DNA from: an uncultured beta proteobacterium
GTDB taxonomy: Bacteria > Pseudomonadota > Gammaproteobacteria > Burkholderiales > Burkholderiaceae
DNA: 8,969 nucleotides
Assembly: GCA_903835865.1 (NCBI GenBank)
Contig: CAILON010000374.1
Coordinates: 1-8,969, forward strand
Direction: 5' to 3'
The first letter of the stretch is position 1, and each line of letters begins with the position of its first letter. The notes beneath the pieces are model-generated. The model saw nothing but the letters and a program-made list of their open reading frames with translations, made no database searches and was not told the DNA's origin. The translations under genes and the position numbers were made by a program. Of this stretch, positions 1 to 8,755 are shown in pieces.

Positions 1-1131
1 ATTCATGGGTAAATTGGCTGCTTTTGCCAGCGCTAAAGCAGCCAAGGCGTTCAGTGCATTGTGTCGTCCCCGAATACGTAATGCATCCGCCGGTATTAAA
101 CGTTTTAGTCGGATTGGCTCATCTTCCTCCACGACCGCACCTTTACGACGACGCTTTGGCTTTGGCTCAAGATCTTCATCAACCTCTGCCCATACCAACC
201 AATCAATTCCGCCAGCACGTAAATCATGCTCAATACCGAAGGCGCCCTGCTCATCAGGACGATTTGCACCAAATGTCACCACTGAATGCGCTGCCTTTTG
301 ATCCTCAGTCAACAAGTTCATTACCAAAGAATCATCACGGTTCAAGATGCAAATCGTATCTTTACCAAAGATGTTGGCTTTTGCAGCCGTATAGCTCTGC
401 ATGTCTCCATGCCAATCTAAATGATCTTGAGAGAGATTGAGAACCGTGGCCGCCGCTGCATTTAAAGAATAGGTATAGACCAATTGAAAGCTGGATAACT
501 CCAAGACCCAAATATCTGGCATATCCTCTAACTGATCAGAGTTATCTAAGCAAGACATCAGCTTTTCTAAAGCTGCCGGACTAATGTTTCCGGCAACAGC
601 GACTTTCTTGCCAGCGCGCTCACATAACTGACCAGTTAGTGCAGTAGTAGTTGTTTTGCCATTCGTACCAGTAACCGCCAGTACTTTGGATGCATAAGAT
701 GATTGCGTTACCAGAGCCATACGGCTTAGCGCGGCAATGGCTCGCGCAAAAAATTCAATCTCACTCCAAACATCGATTCTGGATTTTCTAGCTTTTACTA
801 AGAATGACTGGGTAGGCTCTTGTAAAGGAGATAAGCCCGGACTAATACCAATCACATCAATATCTACTAGCAAGTCATCATTTAAGGGGCCAAATTGAAT
901 GTCCTTTAAGCCCATTGTTCTTAATTCATCAACCCAAGCTAGTTGGCGTGCAGATAATTGAGACTGATCACGAGTATCTGCCATGCGCACTTGCACACCA
1001 TTCCGTAAGCACCATTTCGCCATGGCTAGACCTGACTCTCCTAAACCCAGAATCAGAAAACGATGGGGCGCTTCATAGCCTGAGTCAGCTACAGCGGCAG
1101 GATTAGCGAAAGTATTTTCTAAATTAAGCAT
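1..1131 (-). CDS. murD: UDP-N-acetylmuramoyl-L-alanine--D-glutamate ligase MurD, C-terminus cut by window edge
   Basis: MurD adds D-glutamate to UDP-MurNAc-L-Ala with ATP in the cytoplasm, the second amino-acid step of peptidoglycan precursor synthesis. Reading the minus strand from the ATG at 1131 gives 377 uninterrupted codons to the window edge, so the gene is partial only because the window ends; the rest of the C-terminal domain is missing. Visible features are an N-terminal Rossmann-like segment (FLILGLGESG, residues 25-34), the ATP loop GTNGKTT (155-161), ELSSFQL (211-217), NLSQDHLDWHG, and the probable carbamylated lysine in SYTAAK (Lys251). A charged stretch (about residues 317-340, with KPKRRRK followed by EEDE) sits before RIRGRHNALNALAALAL and is absent from E. 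coli-type MurD as I recall it. No in-frame start lies between the mraY stop and this ATG. The 13-bp gap after mraY has no clear Shine-Dalgarno, so coupling to mraY translation is likely. Confidence 0.96.
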   Translation of the reverse strand, partial: MLNLENTFANPAAVADSGYEAPHRFLILGLGESGLAMAKWCLRNGVQVRMADTRDQSQLSARQLAWVDELRTMGLKDIQFGPLNDDLLVDIDVIGISPGLSPLQEPTQSFLVKARKSRIDVWSEIEFFARAIAALSRMALVTQSSYASKVLAVTGTNGKTTTTALTGQLCERAGKKVAVAGNISPAALEKLMSCLDNSDQLEDMPDIWVLELSSFQLVYTYSLNAAAATVLNLSQDHLDWHGDMQSYTAAKANIFGKDTICILNRDDSLVMNLLTEDQKAAHSVVTFGANRPDEQGAFGIEHDLRAGGIDWLVWAEVDEDLEPKPKRRRKGAVVEEDEPIRLKRLIPADALRIRGRHNALNALAALALAKAANLPMN

Positions 1132-1144
1132 ATTAACTATTGGC

Positions 1145-2314
1145 TCACCGTAATTTCAAGCTTGATAAGCCGATTAAGACTAAAAGGATGGTGATGATCC
1201 AGAACCGAACTACCACTTGCGTTTCTTTCCAACCACCTAATTCAAAGTGGTGATGCAAAGGTGCCATGCGGAAAATTCGACGACCCTGACCATAGCGTTT
1301 CTTAGTGAACTTAAACCAGAGCACCTGCAACATCACTGAAAACGTTTCGGCAACAAAAATTCCGCCCATCACAAACAACACAATTTCTTGCCGAACGATG
1401 ACCGCAATGGTTCCTAAAGCGCCGCCTAAGGCCAGAGCACCTACATCACCCATGAACACTTGTGCAGGGTGAGTGTTGTACCAAAGGAATGCCAAGCCAG
1501 CGCCGCCCATAGCGCCACAAAAGATCATGAGTTCGCCAGCGCCTGGGATATAGGGGAATAATAAATATTTGGCATAGATTGCATTACCCATCACATAGGC
1601 AAACGCCCCTAATGCAGCCCCTACCAAGATGACCGGCATGATGACCAAACCATCAAGTCCATCTGTCAAATTCACTGCATTACTGCTGCCCACAATAACC
1701 AGATAACTCAAAATAATGAAACCCATCATGCCCAAGGGGTAGCTGACTTCTTTAATAAAAGGCAAGAGCAAGTTGGTTTTAGCAGGAAGGTCTAATGCAA
1801 AACCACTCTTTAACCACTCATAAAAAAGTTGCAGTACTTTGAGGTTATTGACTTCTGAAACTGAAAAAGCCAAATAGATTGCGGCAAATAAACCAATGAG
1901 GGTTTGCCAAAGAAATTTATCTCTTGAGGCCATACCCTTTGGATCTTTATAAGCAACCTTACGGTAGTCATCAACCCAGCCAATCAAGCCAAAGCCAAAT
2001 GTAACAATCATCACAATCCAGATAAAGCGATTGCTCAAATCTGCCCACAACACACAAGAAACAAAAATACCAATCAAAATAAGTACGCCACCCATCGTCG
2101 GCGTGCCTGATTTCACCAAATGGGTTTGTGGTCCATCCGTACGAACCGCTTGACCCATCTTCAATTCGCTCAATTTACGAATGACCCATGGGCCGGCTGC
2201 CAAGCCAATTAATAAAGCGGTCACTGTTGCCATCACCGCTCTAAAAGTGATGTAGTTAAAGACTCGGAAAAATCCAAAATCATCCTGCAACCATTGCGCC
2301 AAGATTAAGAGCAT
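1145..2314 (-). CDS. mraY: Phospho-N-acetylmuramoyl-pentapeptide-transferase MraY
   Basis: MraY is a polytopic inner-membrane enzyme that transfers phospho-MurNAc-pentapeptide from the UDP precursor to undecaprenyl phosphate, producing lipid I. The 389-residue product is full length for the betaproteobacterial form. Many hydrophobic segments are visible, starting with one at about residues 24-46. The family motifs are present: MGQAVRTDG with GTPTMGG near 53-76, the Mg-binding Asp pair in GWVDDYRK (Asp115/Asp116), NLTDGLDGL (215-223), the catalytic-site Asp in FMGDVG (Asp290), and the histidine motif APLHHHFE (His354-356). The ATG lies inside the end of murF (10-bp overlap) and is preceded by a consensus AGGAGG at 7-nt spacing, which fixes the start. 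The order murF-mraY-murD is standard for the dcw cluster. It looks intact, with no missing catalytic residue. Confidence 0.98.
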   Translation of the reverse strand: MLLILAQWLQDDFGFFRVFNYITFRAVMATVTALLIGLAAGPWVIRKLSELKMGQAVRTDGPQTHLVKSGTPTMGGVLILIGIFVSCVLWADLSNRFIWIVMIVTFGFGLIGWVDDYRKVAYKDPKGMASRDKFLWQTLIGLFAAIYLAFSVSEVNNLKVLQLFYEWLKSGFALDLPAKTNLLLPFIKEVSYPLGMMGFIILSYLVIVGSSNAVNLTDGLDGLVIMPVILVGAALGAFAYVMGNAIYAKYLLFPYIPGAGELMIFCGAMGGAGLAFLWYNTHPAQVFMGDVGALALGGALGTIAVIVRQEIVLFVMGGIFVAETFSVMLQVLWFKFTKKRYGQGRRIFRMAPLHHHFELGGWKETQVVVRFWIITILLVLIGLSSLKLR

Positions 2315-3753
2315 GCTTTAGCCTCCTCTAACAAGGCTTGCACTACACGCTCCATACGCATAAAACGAGAACCTTTTACCAAAATATTCAAATGCCTACT
2401 GCTATGTGTAGCTTGATTCTGCAACTCATTTCTTAATGTCGAAATGAGTAAATCCATATCTACGAAATGTTGAGAGCTAGCGGTGAGTGAGAGTGCTTTC
2501 TTGCTGTCTTCAAAGCCGGCAATAGCAAACTGACATTGTTCGCCAAGAGCAAATAATTTATCTACACCTTGTGAGGCGGCATATTCTCCTACTTCACGGT
2601 GGAACTCTGGGCCTTGATTTCCCACTTCACCCATATCACCTAGAATTAACCAAGAACTATTGCCTGCCAACTTCAGGGTATCAATGGCTGCTCGTACTGA
2701 ATCAGGATTAGCGTTGTAACTGTCATCAATTAAGGTGTGATTGGAGTCCATGGGCTTAGCTTGCATACGCCCATTCACCGGCGAGAAAGCTTCAAGTCCT
2801 TGCTTAATTTTTTCAAGGCTTACACCGGCCGCTAGAGCCACAGCACTAGCTGCCAAAGCGTTGCGCACGTTATGACTACCCAATGTCTTGAGCTGAATCT
2901 CTACCGTACCTTGCTCAGTTTGTACCTGCACCTGACCATTATTTAACAGACGTCCAGTTACAGAAGCTTTATCGCTTGCTGATCCTGATTGCAATACGAA
3001 GTCCATGATCTTGCGGCCAGCAGCTGCCTTGCGCCATACGCTGGCAAACTCTGAATCAGCAGGAAAGACTGCAACACCCTTTAATGGCAAAGCTTTAATT
3101 GCTGCTGAATGCTCTTCGGCAACGGCGGCAACAGTAGCCATGAATTCTTGATGTTCACGCTGCGCATTATTAATTAATGCAATGCTAGCCTGAGCAATTG
3201 CAGCCAATACAGCAGTCTCACCGGGATGATTCATTCCCAATTCCACTACCGCCAGTTGATCGGTCGAGCGCAACCTTAATAAGGTCAACGGCAAGCCAAT
3301 GTCATTATTCAGATTACCTTCGGTAACCAAGGTGCAATCTTCCCCAACGGCTGCCTTAAAAATAGAGGCAATCATTTCTTTTACAGTGGTCTTGCCATTA
3401 CTACCAGTTACTAAAGCCAAAGGAATAGGATGCTTTGCTCGCCAAGCAGCCGCTAATGCTCCTAACCCAACTCTGGTATCAGGAACACAAATCGCCGCTA
3501 AGTCTTTAGGGCACTTGTCTTGCTCACTAATAAGTACACCGCCTGCGCCCGCTTTCGCAACATCTGACAAAAAGTCATGTGCATCAAAGCGCCCACCGGT
3601 TAGTGCAACAAACAATTCGCCTGACTCAATCTGACGACTATCTGTACCAACCCTAGAAATATTGATTTGCTGTGCAACAAGCTCAGAACAGTTAATCAGC
3701 GTGCTCCCAGGCAACATTGCCTGTAGCGCCGAGAGTGTTGTCATCGATGACAT
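2305..3753 (-). CDS. murF: UDP-N-acetylmuramoyl-tripeptide--D-alanyl-D-alanine ligase MurF
   Basis: MurF joins D-Ala-D-Ala to UDP-MurNAc-tripeptide with ATP, finishing the cytoplasmic pentapeptide precursor that MraY uses. The product is 482 residues, a little longer than E. coli MurF. Visible are an N-terminal substrate-binding domain with [14 protein letters not shown] (about 38-51), the P-loop TGSNGKTT (116-123), [12 protein letters not shown] (about 144-155), ELGMNHPGE (171-179), [10 protein letters not shown] (about 195-204, where E. coli-type enzymes have an NAG-x-AH motif), [14 protein letters not shown] (328-330), [10 protein letters not shown] (about 343-352) and the C-terminal KGSRFM (460-465). 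The ATG overlaps the murE stop as TGATG, with a G-rich AGGGGG about 9 nt upstream. A second in-frame ATG three codons in (3744) is possible but less well placed. The last codons overlap mraY and contain its Shine-Dalgarno. Confidence 0.97.
   Translation of the reverse strand: MSSMTTLSALQAMLPGSTLINCSELVAQQINISRVGTDSRQIESGELFVALTGGRFDAHDFLSDVAKAGAGGVLISEQDKCPKDLAAICVPDTRVGLGALAAAWRAKHPIPLALVTGSNGKTTVKEMIASIFKAAVGEDCTLVTEGNLNNDIGLPLTLLRLRSTDQLAVVELGMNHPGETAVLAAIAQASIALINNAQREHQEFMATVAAVAEEHSAAIKALPLKGVAVFPADSEFASVWRKAAAGRKIMDFVLQSGSASDKASVTGRLLNNGQVQVQTEQGTVEIQLKTLGSHNVRNALAASAVALAAGVSLEKIKQGLEAFSPVNGRMQAKPMDSNHTLIDDSYNANPDSVRAAIDTLKLAGNSSWLILGDMGEVGNQGPEFHREVGEYAASQGVDKLFALGEQCQFAIAGFEDSKKALSLTASSQHFVDMDLLISTLRNELQNQATHSSRHLNILVKGSRFMRMERVVQALLEEAKACS
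2322..2327 (-). promoter_or_regulatory. Strong Shine-Dalgarno for mraY inside the murF coding sequence
   Basis: The minus strand reads AGGAGG, then CTAAAGC, then ATG, so a consensus ribosome-binding site sits 7 nt before the mraY start. The same bases encode Glu-Glu-Ala near the MurF C-terminus. It is the best Shine-Dalgarno match at any junction in this window and decides the mraY start. Confidence 0.85.
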
Positions 3754-5303
3754 CAGACCGCACCCCCTGCTGCCAAGAGAATATGCTCCTGATCAGAGAA
3801 ATCAAATTTTTTGCCATTAATTTCCTGTGAAGTTTCATGACCTTTGCCTGCTACCAAAACAATATCTTGGGGGTCTGCATGACGAACCGCAGCCATAATG
3901 GCAGCAGCACGATCGGTAATCATTTGAATATTCTGAGCACCTTCACTAATCCCCGACTTAACCATATTCATAATTGCCTGGGGATTTTCTGAGCGAGGAT
4001 TGTCGCTAGTGATAATGATGTGATTTGCAAGGCTCTCGGCAACTGCACCCATTTGAGGGCGCTTGCCAATATCACGATCGCCTCCACAGCCAAATACGCA
4101 CCAAATCTTTCCATGACGTTGGTCAGCAATCGGACGAATCGCTTGCAAGGTTTTTTGCAAAGCATCTGGAGTATGTGCATAGTCAACAATGACTAATAAA
4201 CCCTCAGATTTAGCATTCTTACCCAATGGTATTAATTCCATTCGCCCTGGAACAGGACGTAGCTTTGCAATTCTTTTGCTTGCCTCATCGGGACTTAGCC
4301 CCTGAGTAAGGAGAACCGCCCACACTGCTAAGGCATTACTTAAATTAAAGTCACCAACAACAGGAATATGGAGGGTATTTGAACTCACACCCTCATGAAT
4401 AAATTGTGCATCATAAGCAATGCCATTGAGAACGCAATTATTTACATATACTCGTTGTAGTCGATCACCAAATTTTTCAAAGCCACTTAAGGCTTCTTTG
4501 CTTAAAGCATATGCCCATACTTTGATGGCGCCCTTTGCTAGAAGCTTCATAGCTAATTCACGTCCAAAGGCATCATCAAAATTAATCACCGCATGCTCAA
4601 GGCCTGCCATCTGAAATAGCTTGGCTTTCGCATCTGCATAAGCGGCCATATTGCCGTGGTAATCCAAATGATCTTGGGTGAGATTGGTAAATACTGCGCA
4701 ATTAAATTCAACGCCAGCAATACGCCCCTGATCAAGAGCATGAGAGGAAGCTTCCATGATCACCTGTTTCGCACCCGCATCAAGCAACTCTTGCAATTGC
4801 GTTTGCACACGTGGCGCATCAGGCGTGGTGTAACCAGTCTGTACCAGATTTCCAACGAAACCGGATCCTAAAGTTCCTAATACAGCAGTGCGATGATCAA
4901 CTCCATCTAGCGCCCCTGCCAACCACTGGGTAATGCTGGTCTTACCATTGGTTCCGCTAACCCCAATCATTTGCAATTGCTTGCTGGGATAGCCATACCA
5001 CTGCGCACAAAGTTCCCCAGCATTTGCAGCAAGATTCTGCACAGCCACACACTGGGGATGATCCAAATATTGAGCACCAACACCTGTTGGGTCAAAGACC
5101 ACAAGTGCTGCGCCGTTTGCTAATGCTGCATCAATATATTGGCGGCCATCACGCAAGGCATTCCCGTGGCCTACTGGATAGGCAAAAAAGATATCGCCAG
5201 ACCGAATCTGGCGACTATCTGCACTCACCTTAGCAGATGCATTCGCTAGGCTTTGTATGTGTTCAATCAAGTGATTGGGTTCTATATTCAACGCCACCCT
5301 CAT
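3753..5303 (-). CDS. murE: UDP-N-acetylmuramoyl-L-alanyl-D-glutamate--2,6-diaminopimelate ligase MurE
   Basis: MurE adds the third stem-peptide residue to UDP-MurNAc-L-Ala-D-Glu with ATP. The DNPR motif (434-437, in SDNPRSENP) is the signature of meso-diaminopimelate-specific enzymes rather than lysine-specific ones, so the wall should be of the Gram-negative m-DAP type. The product is 516 residues. Other features are DSRQIRSGDIFFAY in the N-terminal domain (29-42), the P-loop GTNGKTS (117-123), TTPDAP (159-164), EASSHAL (184-190), NLTQDHLDYHGNM (207-219), the probable carbamylated lysine in YADAK (Lys226), VPGRME (351-356), DYAHTPDAL (374-382), GCGGDRD (405-411) and GKGHE (486-490). The ATG at 5303 forms an ATGA overlap with the ftsI stop. 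The upstream ribosome-binding site is weak (GAAAAG), so reinitiation after ftsI is likely. The stop overlaps murF by one base. Confidence 0.98.
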   Translation of the reverse strand: MRVALNIEPNHLIEHIQSLANASAKVSADSRQIRSGDIFFAYPVGHGNALRDGRQYIDAALANGAALVVFDPTGVGAQYLDHPQCVAVQNLAANAGELCAQWYGYPSKQLQMIGVSGTNGKTSITQWLAGALDGVDHRTAVLGTLGSGFVGNLVQTGYTTPDAPRVQTQLQELLDAGAKQVIMEASSHALDQGRIAGVEFNCAVFTNLTQDHLDYHGNMAAYADAKAKLFQMAGLEHAVINFDDAFGRELAMKLLAKGAIKVWAYALSKEALSGFEKFGDRLQRVYVNNCVLNGIAYDAQFIHEGVSSNTLHIPVVGDFNLSNALAVWAVLLTQGLSPDEASKRIAKLRPVPGRMELIPLGKNAKSEGLLVIVDYAHTPDALQKTLQAIRPIADQRHGKIWCVFGCGGDRDIGKRPQMGAVAESLANHIIITSDNPRSENPQAIMNMVKSGISEGAQNIQMITDRAAAIMAAVRHADPQDIVLVAGKGHETSQEINGKKFDFSDQEHILLAAGGAV

Positions 5304-7069
5304 CTTTTCAGAACCACATGCTGGGTTTGTACATTTGCCGTACGAATCTCTTCTGGGGTTTTATCTTGTAATACCATCTGCTTTACTTTGGCATCTGGTA
5401 GCACATTCAAAGTGTGGAGGGTTTCACTGACAATAGTAGAAAAGACTGGTGCTGCAACGTCACCGCCGTAATGGCTGCCGCCAGTAGGTTCATCGATCAT
5501 CACCGCAACCACTATTCGAGGAGCGCTGATTGGCGCTAAGCCAGCAAAATAGGCGCGGTATTTATTGCCGTATCCCTTACCAACCAATTTATGTGCAGTA
5601 CCTGTCTTTCCGCCGACGCGGAATCCTTCAGCCTGCGCCTTAATTGCAGTACCGCCAGGCTCGGTCACTGTCTCAAGCATGCCGCGCATCTCAATAGCAG
5701 TCTTGGCAGAAATAACTGGTGTACCTGGTTTAAATTCTGGACTGCGTTCAATCGTCAATGGCACTAATTCACCATCACGTGCAAAGATCGTGTAGGCACG
5801 AGCAAGCTGAAAAAGTGAAGTGGAAACGCCATAACCAAAGGCAATACGCGCTTGATCAGAGGGGACCCATTTTTTATAGGGATGTAATGTTCCAGAAACT
5901 GCACCTGGAAAACCAATCTTCGGAGCCTGCCCAAAACCAGCTGCTGTATACAAGTCCCACATTTCTTGCGGGCTAGTATTCATCGCTAACTTGGCTGTAC
6001 CAATGTTGCTAGACTTTTGAATAATTTGTGCAACTGTGAGGACCCCATAAGGATGGGTATCAGTAATAGGCTTGGGTCCTATTAAATATTTCGCTCCAAT
6101 GACCATTTGCGTGTTTGGTTGAACTTGACCTTTTTCCAGAGCCAACGAAACCGTAAATGGCTTCATTGTTGAGCCAGGCTCAAAGCTATCAGTCAAGACA
6201 CGATTGCGTAATTGTTCGCCCGTTAAATATTTACGATCGTTTGGGTTATAGCTTGGGTAATTTGCTAAAGCCAAGATTTCGCCGGTCTGAGTATCTAGCA
6301 CTACAGCACCACCCGCTTTGGCATGATGCTGCTCAACCGCATTCTTCACGGCGTTATAGGCAAGAAATTGAATCTTGCTATCTATCGACAGATTTAAGTC
6401 TTTACCGTTTTGTGGCAACTGCAAAATTGCCATCTCTTCTACAACTCGGCCCAGACGATCCACTACTACCCTTCTTTGCCCTGGATGGCCGGCGAGCTCT
6501 TTCTCTCTAGAAAGCTCCATACCCTCCTGACCGCGATCTTCGACGTTAGTAAAACCAACGACGTGAGCCATCGCTTCACCTTCTGGGTAAAAGCGACGAT
6601 ATTCATTGTTTAAGCCAATGCCTGGAATTTCTAATTGCTTAATTTTCTGCGCAACTTCAGGATCAACCTGACGCTTTAAGAAAATTTGCTTTCGCTCTTC
6701 TTTGAGTTTCTTGCGCAACTCTGATTCACTCATCTGCAAGAGATTAGCCAGACTTTTTACTTTCTCAGTAGACAGATCGTCTGGCACCGTATCGTTATAG
6801 GCAATAACAGACTTTGCTTCCAAACTGGTAGCAATAACTTGGCCATTACGATCCAAAATTTTTCCACGGCTAGCAGGTAGCTCTAATTCACGCTGAGTAC
6901 CACGTACGCCTTTAGCTTCATAAAATGCATTTCCTGGACCCTGAATCCAAAAGGCTCGGATCAAAAGCAACATGAAAACAAAGAATAAAAGGAATAGCAT
7001 CATGCGCGACCGCCACATCGGCAGACGCAGTACTAGATTAGGGGATGTAGAAAATCCTACCGGCCTCAT
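5300..7069 (-). CDS. ftsI: Division-specific peptidoglycan transpeptidase FtsI (PBP3)
   Basis: FtsI is the class B penicillin-binding protein that crosslinks septal peptidoglycan, normally in complex with FtsW and stimulated by FtsQLB. The product is 589 residues, usual for the family. A short basic cytoplasmic N-terminus is followed by one membrane anchor (about 22-42, rich in Leu/Phe/Met). The periplasmic pedestal begins with the RGKILDRNG motif (68-76). The transpeptidase domain has the three penicillin-binding motifs: STMK (300-303, catalytic Ser300), SSN (353-355) and KTGT (488-491). EPGGTA (470-475) and SHYGG near 532-536 also match the family. The ATG forms an ATGA overlap with the ftsL stop, with AGAGG 4 nt upstream; the stop forms an ATGA overlap with murE. 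I see no frameshift or missing catalytic residue. Confidence 0.98.
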   Translation of the reverse strand: MRPVGFSTSPNLVLRLPMWRSRMMLFLLFFVFMLLLIRAFWIQGPGNAFYEAKGVRGTQRELELPASRGKILDRNGQVIATSLEAKSVIAYNDTVPDDLSTEKVKSLANLLQMSESELRKKLKEERKQIFLKRQVDPEVAQKIKQLEIPGIGLNNEYRRFYPEGEAMAHVVGFTNVEDRGQEGMELSREKELAGHPGQRRVVVDRLGRVVEEMAILQLPQNGKDLNLSIDSKIQFLAYNAVKNAVEQHHAKAGGAVVLDTQTGEILALANYPSYNPNDRKYLTGEQLRNRVLTDSFEPGSTMKPFTVSLALEKGQVQPNTQMVIGAKYLIGPKPITDTHPYGVLTVAQIIQKSSNIGTAKLAMNTSPQEMWDLYTAAGFGQAPKIGFPGAVSGTLHPYKKWVPSDQARIAFGYGVSTSLFQLARAYTIFARDGELVPLTIERSPEFKPGTPVISAKTAIEMRGMLETVTEPGGTAIKAQAEGFRVGGKTGTAHKLVGKGYGNKYRAYFAGLAPISAPRIVVAVMIDEPTGGSHYGGDVAAPVFSTIVSETLHTLNVLPDAKVKQMVLQDKTPEEIRTANVQTQHVVLKR

Positions 7070-7332
7070 TTGACCTCTCTCAAGTACAAAGTACGTTCAG
7101 GAGAAATCGGTGACATATGCAATTGATTGCGCGCTACATCACGAATACGTGCAGACTTAGAAAGGTTGCGTTGCTCATATTCCAAACGTAGCCATTCTTG
7201 ATTTAACTTACGTTCTTCAATTTGGGCACGTTCCTGCGCAAGAAATAATTTACGTGCACGCTGCTGTGCTGCTACTAGTGATAGAGCACAAATTAATAAC
7301 AAGGTAAGCAATGTCAGGGTAGCGCGATTCAT
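7066..7332 (-). CDS. ftsL: Cell division protein FtsL
   Basis: FtsL is a small bitopic division protein that forms a coiled coil with FtsB and links FtsQ to activation of FtsWI at the septum. The 88-residue product has a three-to-four-residue cytoplasmic end, one hydrophobic transmembrane segment (about 4-22), then a charged helical stretch rich in Gln, Arg, Glu and Leu (about 24-62) consistent with a periplasmic coiled coil, and an [21 protein letters not shown] tail typical of the beta/gamma FtsL family. Sequence conservation in this family is low, so the call rests on size, topology and position between rsmH and ftsI. The ATG makes an ATGA overlap with the rsmH stop, with a G-rich ribosome-binding site (GGGGGA) about 6 nt upstream. 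The stop makes an ATGA overlap with ftsI. Confidence 0.93.
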   Translation of the reverse strand: MNRATLTLLTLLLICALSLVAAQQRARKLFLAQERAQIEERKLNQEWLRLEYEQRNLSKSARIRDVARNQLHMSPISPERTLYLREVK

Positions 7333-8279
7333 GCTTTTTCCCCCATTCGCTTTTCTGCTACACGCATGATGGCTGAGCGAGCACGAGGATTTTCCCTTAC
7401 CTCAGCATCACTGGGTTTAACGCGTCCAATAATTTCTAAAGCGCTTTGCGGTAAATCTTTTTCACGCACCGGCAAGCCTCGAGGTATAACCACCTTTGAA
7501 TGGGCCTGTAAAAACTGCTTCACAATGCGGTCCTCCAGGGAGTGAAAGCTAATCACCGCTAATCTTGCGCCTGGTTTTAATAAACGCAGAGCTGCTTTCA
7601 AACCAAGCTCCAGATCTTCTAATTCGCGATTGATAAAAATTCGCAATGCTTGAAAAGTTCTGGTGGCTGGATCTTGTCCGGCTTCACGTGTTCGCACCAC
7701 ACTCGCCACTAGACTAGCGAGTTGTGTCGTAGTTTGTGGTGACGAACCTTCTTCGCGCTTGGCCACAATAGCCTTCGCAATTTGAAATGCAAAGCGCTCT
7801 TCTCCGTAAGTCTTAATCACGTGGGTGATTTCCTCCGGCGGCGCCTGCTCTAACCACTGGGCAGCCGTTAAGCCATGATCCGTGTTCATGCGCATATCGA
7901 GCGGACCTTCTCGACGAAATGAAAAACCGCGATGTGCCTCGTCCACCTGAGGCGAACTGATTCCCAGATCCAACAAAATTCCATCGACTGATGCTGGCTC
8001 TGCGTACTGATCCATTTGCGCAAAACTGTCGTGCACGATTCTCAGACGTGGATCGTTGATCTGCTGAGCTACTGCAATCGCATCCAAATCCTTGTCGAAT
8101 GAAATTATCTGCGCCGAAGTTGGCAACTGCTTTAGCAAAGCTTGGGTATGACCACCGCGCCCAAACGTTCCATCGATTAGCAAAATATTTTTTGCTGGGT
8201 CTGGTTCCTGAATGAGTGGACCGCTGATTAGCGCCGTCACCGCCTCGGCCAGTAATACTGGGCGATGAGTTATGTTCAT
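7329..8279 (-). CDS. rsmH: 16S rRNA (cytosine(1402)-N4)-methyltransferase RsmH (MraW)
   Basis: RsmH uses S-adenosylmethionine to methylate N4 of C1402 in the ribosomal decoding site of 16S rRNA. The 316-residue product has the usual family length. It opens with [10 protein letters not shown] (5-14), followed by the SAM-binding motif [10 protein letters not shown] (36-45), FDKDLDAI (61-68), [10 protein letters not shown] (104-113), the [15 protein letters not shown] stretch (117-131), [15 protein letters not shown] (about 206-220), the [11 protein letters not shown] motif (244-254) and the ENPRARSA C-terminus typical of the family. The ATG at 8279 lies 12 bp after the mraZ stop, with AGGG at 4-nt spacing. 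Nothing is odd in the sequence. Its place between mraZ and ftsL is conserved across bacteria, although its substrate is rRNA rather than the cell wall. Confidence 0.98.
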   Translation of the reverse strand: MNITHRPVLLAEAVTALISGPLIQEPDPAKNILLIDGTFGRGGHTQALLKQLPTSAQIISFDKDLDAIAVAQQINDPRLRIVHDSFAQMDQYAEPASVDGILLDLGISSPQVDEAHRGFSFRREGPLDMRMNTDHGLTAAQWLEQAPPEEITHVIKTYGEERFAFQIAKAIVAKREEGSSPQTTTQLASLVASVVRTREAGQDPATRTFQALRIFINRELEDLELGLKAALRLLKPGARLAVISFHSLEDRIVKQFLQAHSKVVIPRGLPVREKDLPQSALEIIGRVKPSDAEVRENPRARSAIMRVAEKRMGEKA

Positions 8280-8291
8280 GGCACCCTGTCA

Positions 8292-8720
8292 TCAAAAATT
8301 AAATTGCTTGAGTGCTTCAGGCATGCCTTGTGCAATCGCCGCCTGTTCTTTTGTGGCGTATGTTGCTGCATCCCACAATTCCAAATGACTGCCCATGCCA
8401 AGCAGAATGACTTCTTTTTCAATGCCAGCAGCTGCACGTAATTCTGGGCTCACCAAAATGCGACCCGCGCTATCTAAATCCAATTCAGCAGCATTACCAA
8501 GAAAAATTCTGCGCCACCAATGGGCGTCCATTGGCAATTGCGCAACTCTGGATCTAAAAGTCTCCCATTCCGGCCTTGGAAAGAGGAGTAAGCAGCCATC
8601 GGGGTGTTTTGTCAGCGTAATGCGGCCCTCACCTTGAACTAACAAGGCGTCACGATGCTTAGCCGGAACAGACATCCGACCTTTTGCATCTAAATTGAGA
8701 GCTGACGCACCTTGAAACAC
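8292..8720 (-). CDS. mraZ: Transcriptional regulator MraZ
   Basis: MraZ is a DNA-binding protein of the AbrB/MazE-like double swapped-hairpin type that binds tandem repeats before its own gene and regulates the dcw cluster. Two repeats of the domain are visible: [15 protein letters not shown] near the N-terminus and [18 protein letters not shown] in the second half, the latter followed by [16 protein letters not shown] place the start at the GTG at 8720, giving 142 residues beginning [15 protein letters not shown], the N-terminus usual for beta/gammaproteobacterial MraZ. A TTG one codon upstream (8723) is also open but is preceded directly by an in-frame TAA and would leave only 3 nt after the GGGG of the ribosome-binding site, against 6 nt for the GTG. 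There is no ATG option at this position. It is the first gene of the operon and is followed by rsmH after 12 bp. Confidence 0.96.
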   Translation of the reverse strand: MFQGASALNLDAKGRMSVPAKHRDALLVQGEGRITLTKHPDGCLLLFPRPEWETFRSRVAQLPMDAHWWRRIFLGNAAELDLDSAGRILVSPELRAAAGIEKEVILLGMGSHLELWDAATYATKEQAAIAQGMPEALKQFNF

Positions 8721-8726
8721 CAATTA

Positions 8727-8755
8727 CCCCACTTTTTCACACTTCCTCCCACTTT
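8727..8755 (-). promoter_or_regulatory. Three tandem MraZ-type operator repeats
   Basis: On the minus strand three direct repeats lie on an exact 10-bp period: AAAGTGGGA (8755-8747), GAAGTGTGA (8745-8737) and AAAGTGGGG (8735-8727). The outer two contain TGGGN. From knowledge of the family, E. coli MraZ binds three TGGGN repeats spaced 5 nt apart in front of mraZ, and mycoplasma MraZ binds AAAGTG-type repeats; this array fits both in sequence and spacing. The first repeat overlaps the predicted -10 box and the last contains the GGGG of the mraZ ribosome-binding site. Binding would therefore block polymerase and fits autorepression of the operon. Binding itself is inferred. Confidence 0.85.

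Noticed and set aside
24..440. 138-codon plus-strand frame opposite murD
   Set aside because: It is antisense to the conserved MurD frame, has no ribosome-binding context or known motif, and its composition looks like a shadow of the real gene.
408..443. DNA similarity between murD (about 408-443) and murE (about 4656-4691), sharing an AATGATCTTG core
   Set aside because: It encodes the conserved N-L-S/T-Q-D-H-L-D motif of the Mur ligase family in both genes. It is paralogy at the protein level, not a mobile or regulatory repeat.
3299..3634. 111-codon plus-strand frame opposite murF
   Set aside because: It is antisense to the MurF P-loop region. The low-complexity Ala/Pro/Ser product is as expected from the reverse of a conserved gene.
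6157..6613. Two overlapping plus-strand frames opposite ftsI
   Set aside because: Both are antisense to FtsI with no supporting start signal. Two frames open together are better explained by the composition of the true gene.
7813..8295. 160-codon minus-strand frame inside rsmH whose ATG overlaps the mraZ stop as ATGA
   Set aside because: It lies wholly within rsmH in another frame. Its product is Ser/Gly/Arg-rich with no recognisable motif, while the rsmH frame carries all family motifs and has its own ribosome-binding site. The ATGA looks like chance.
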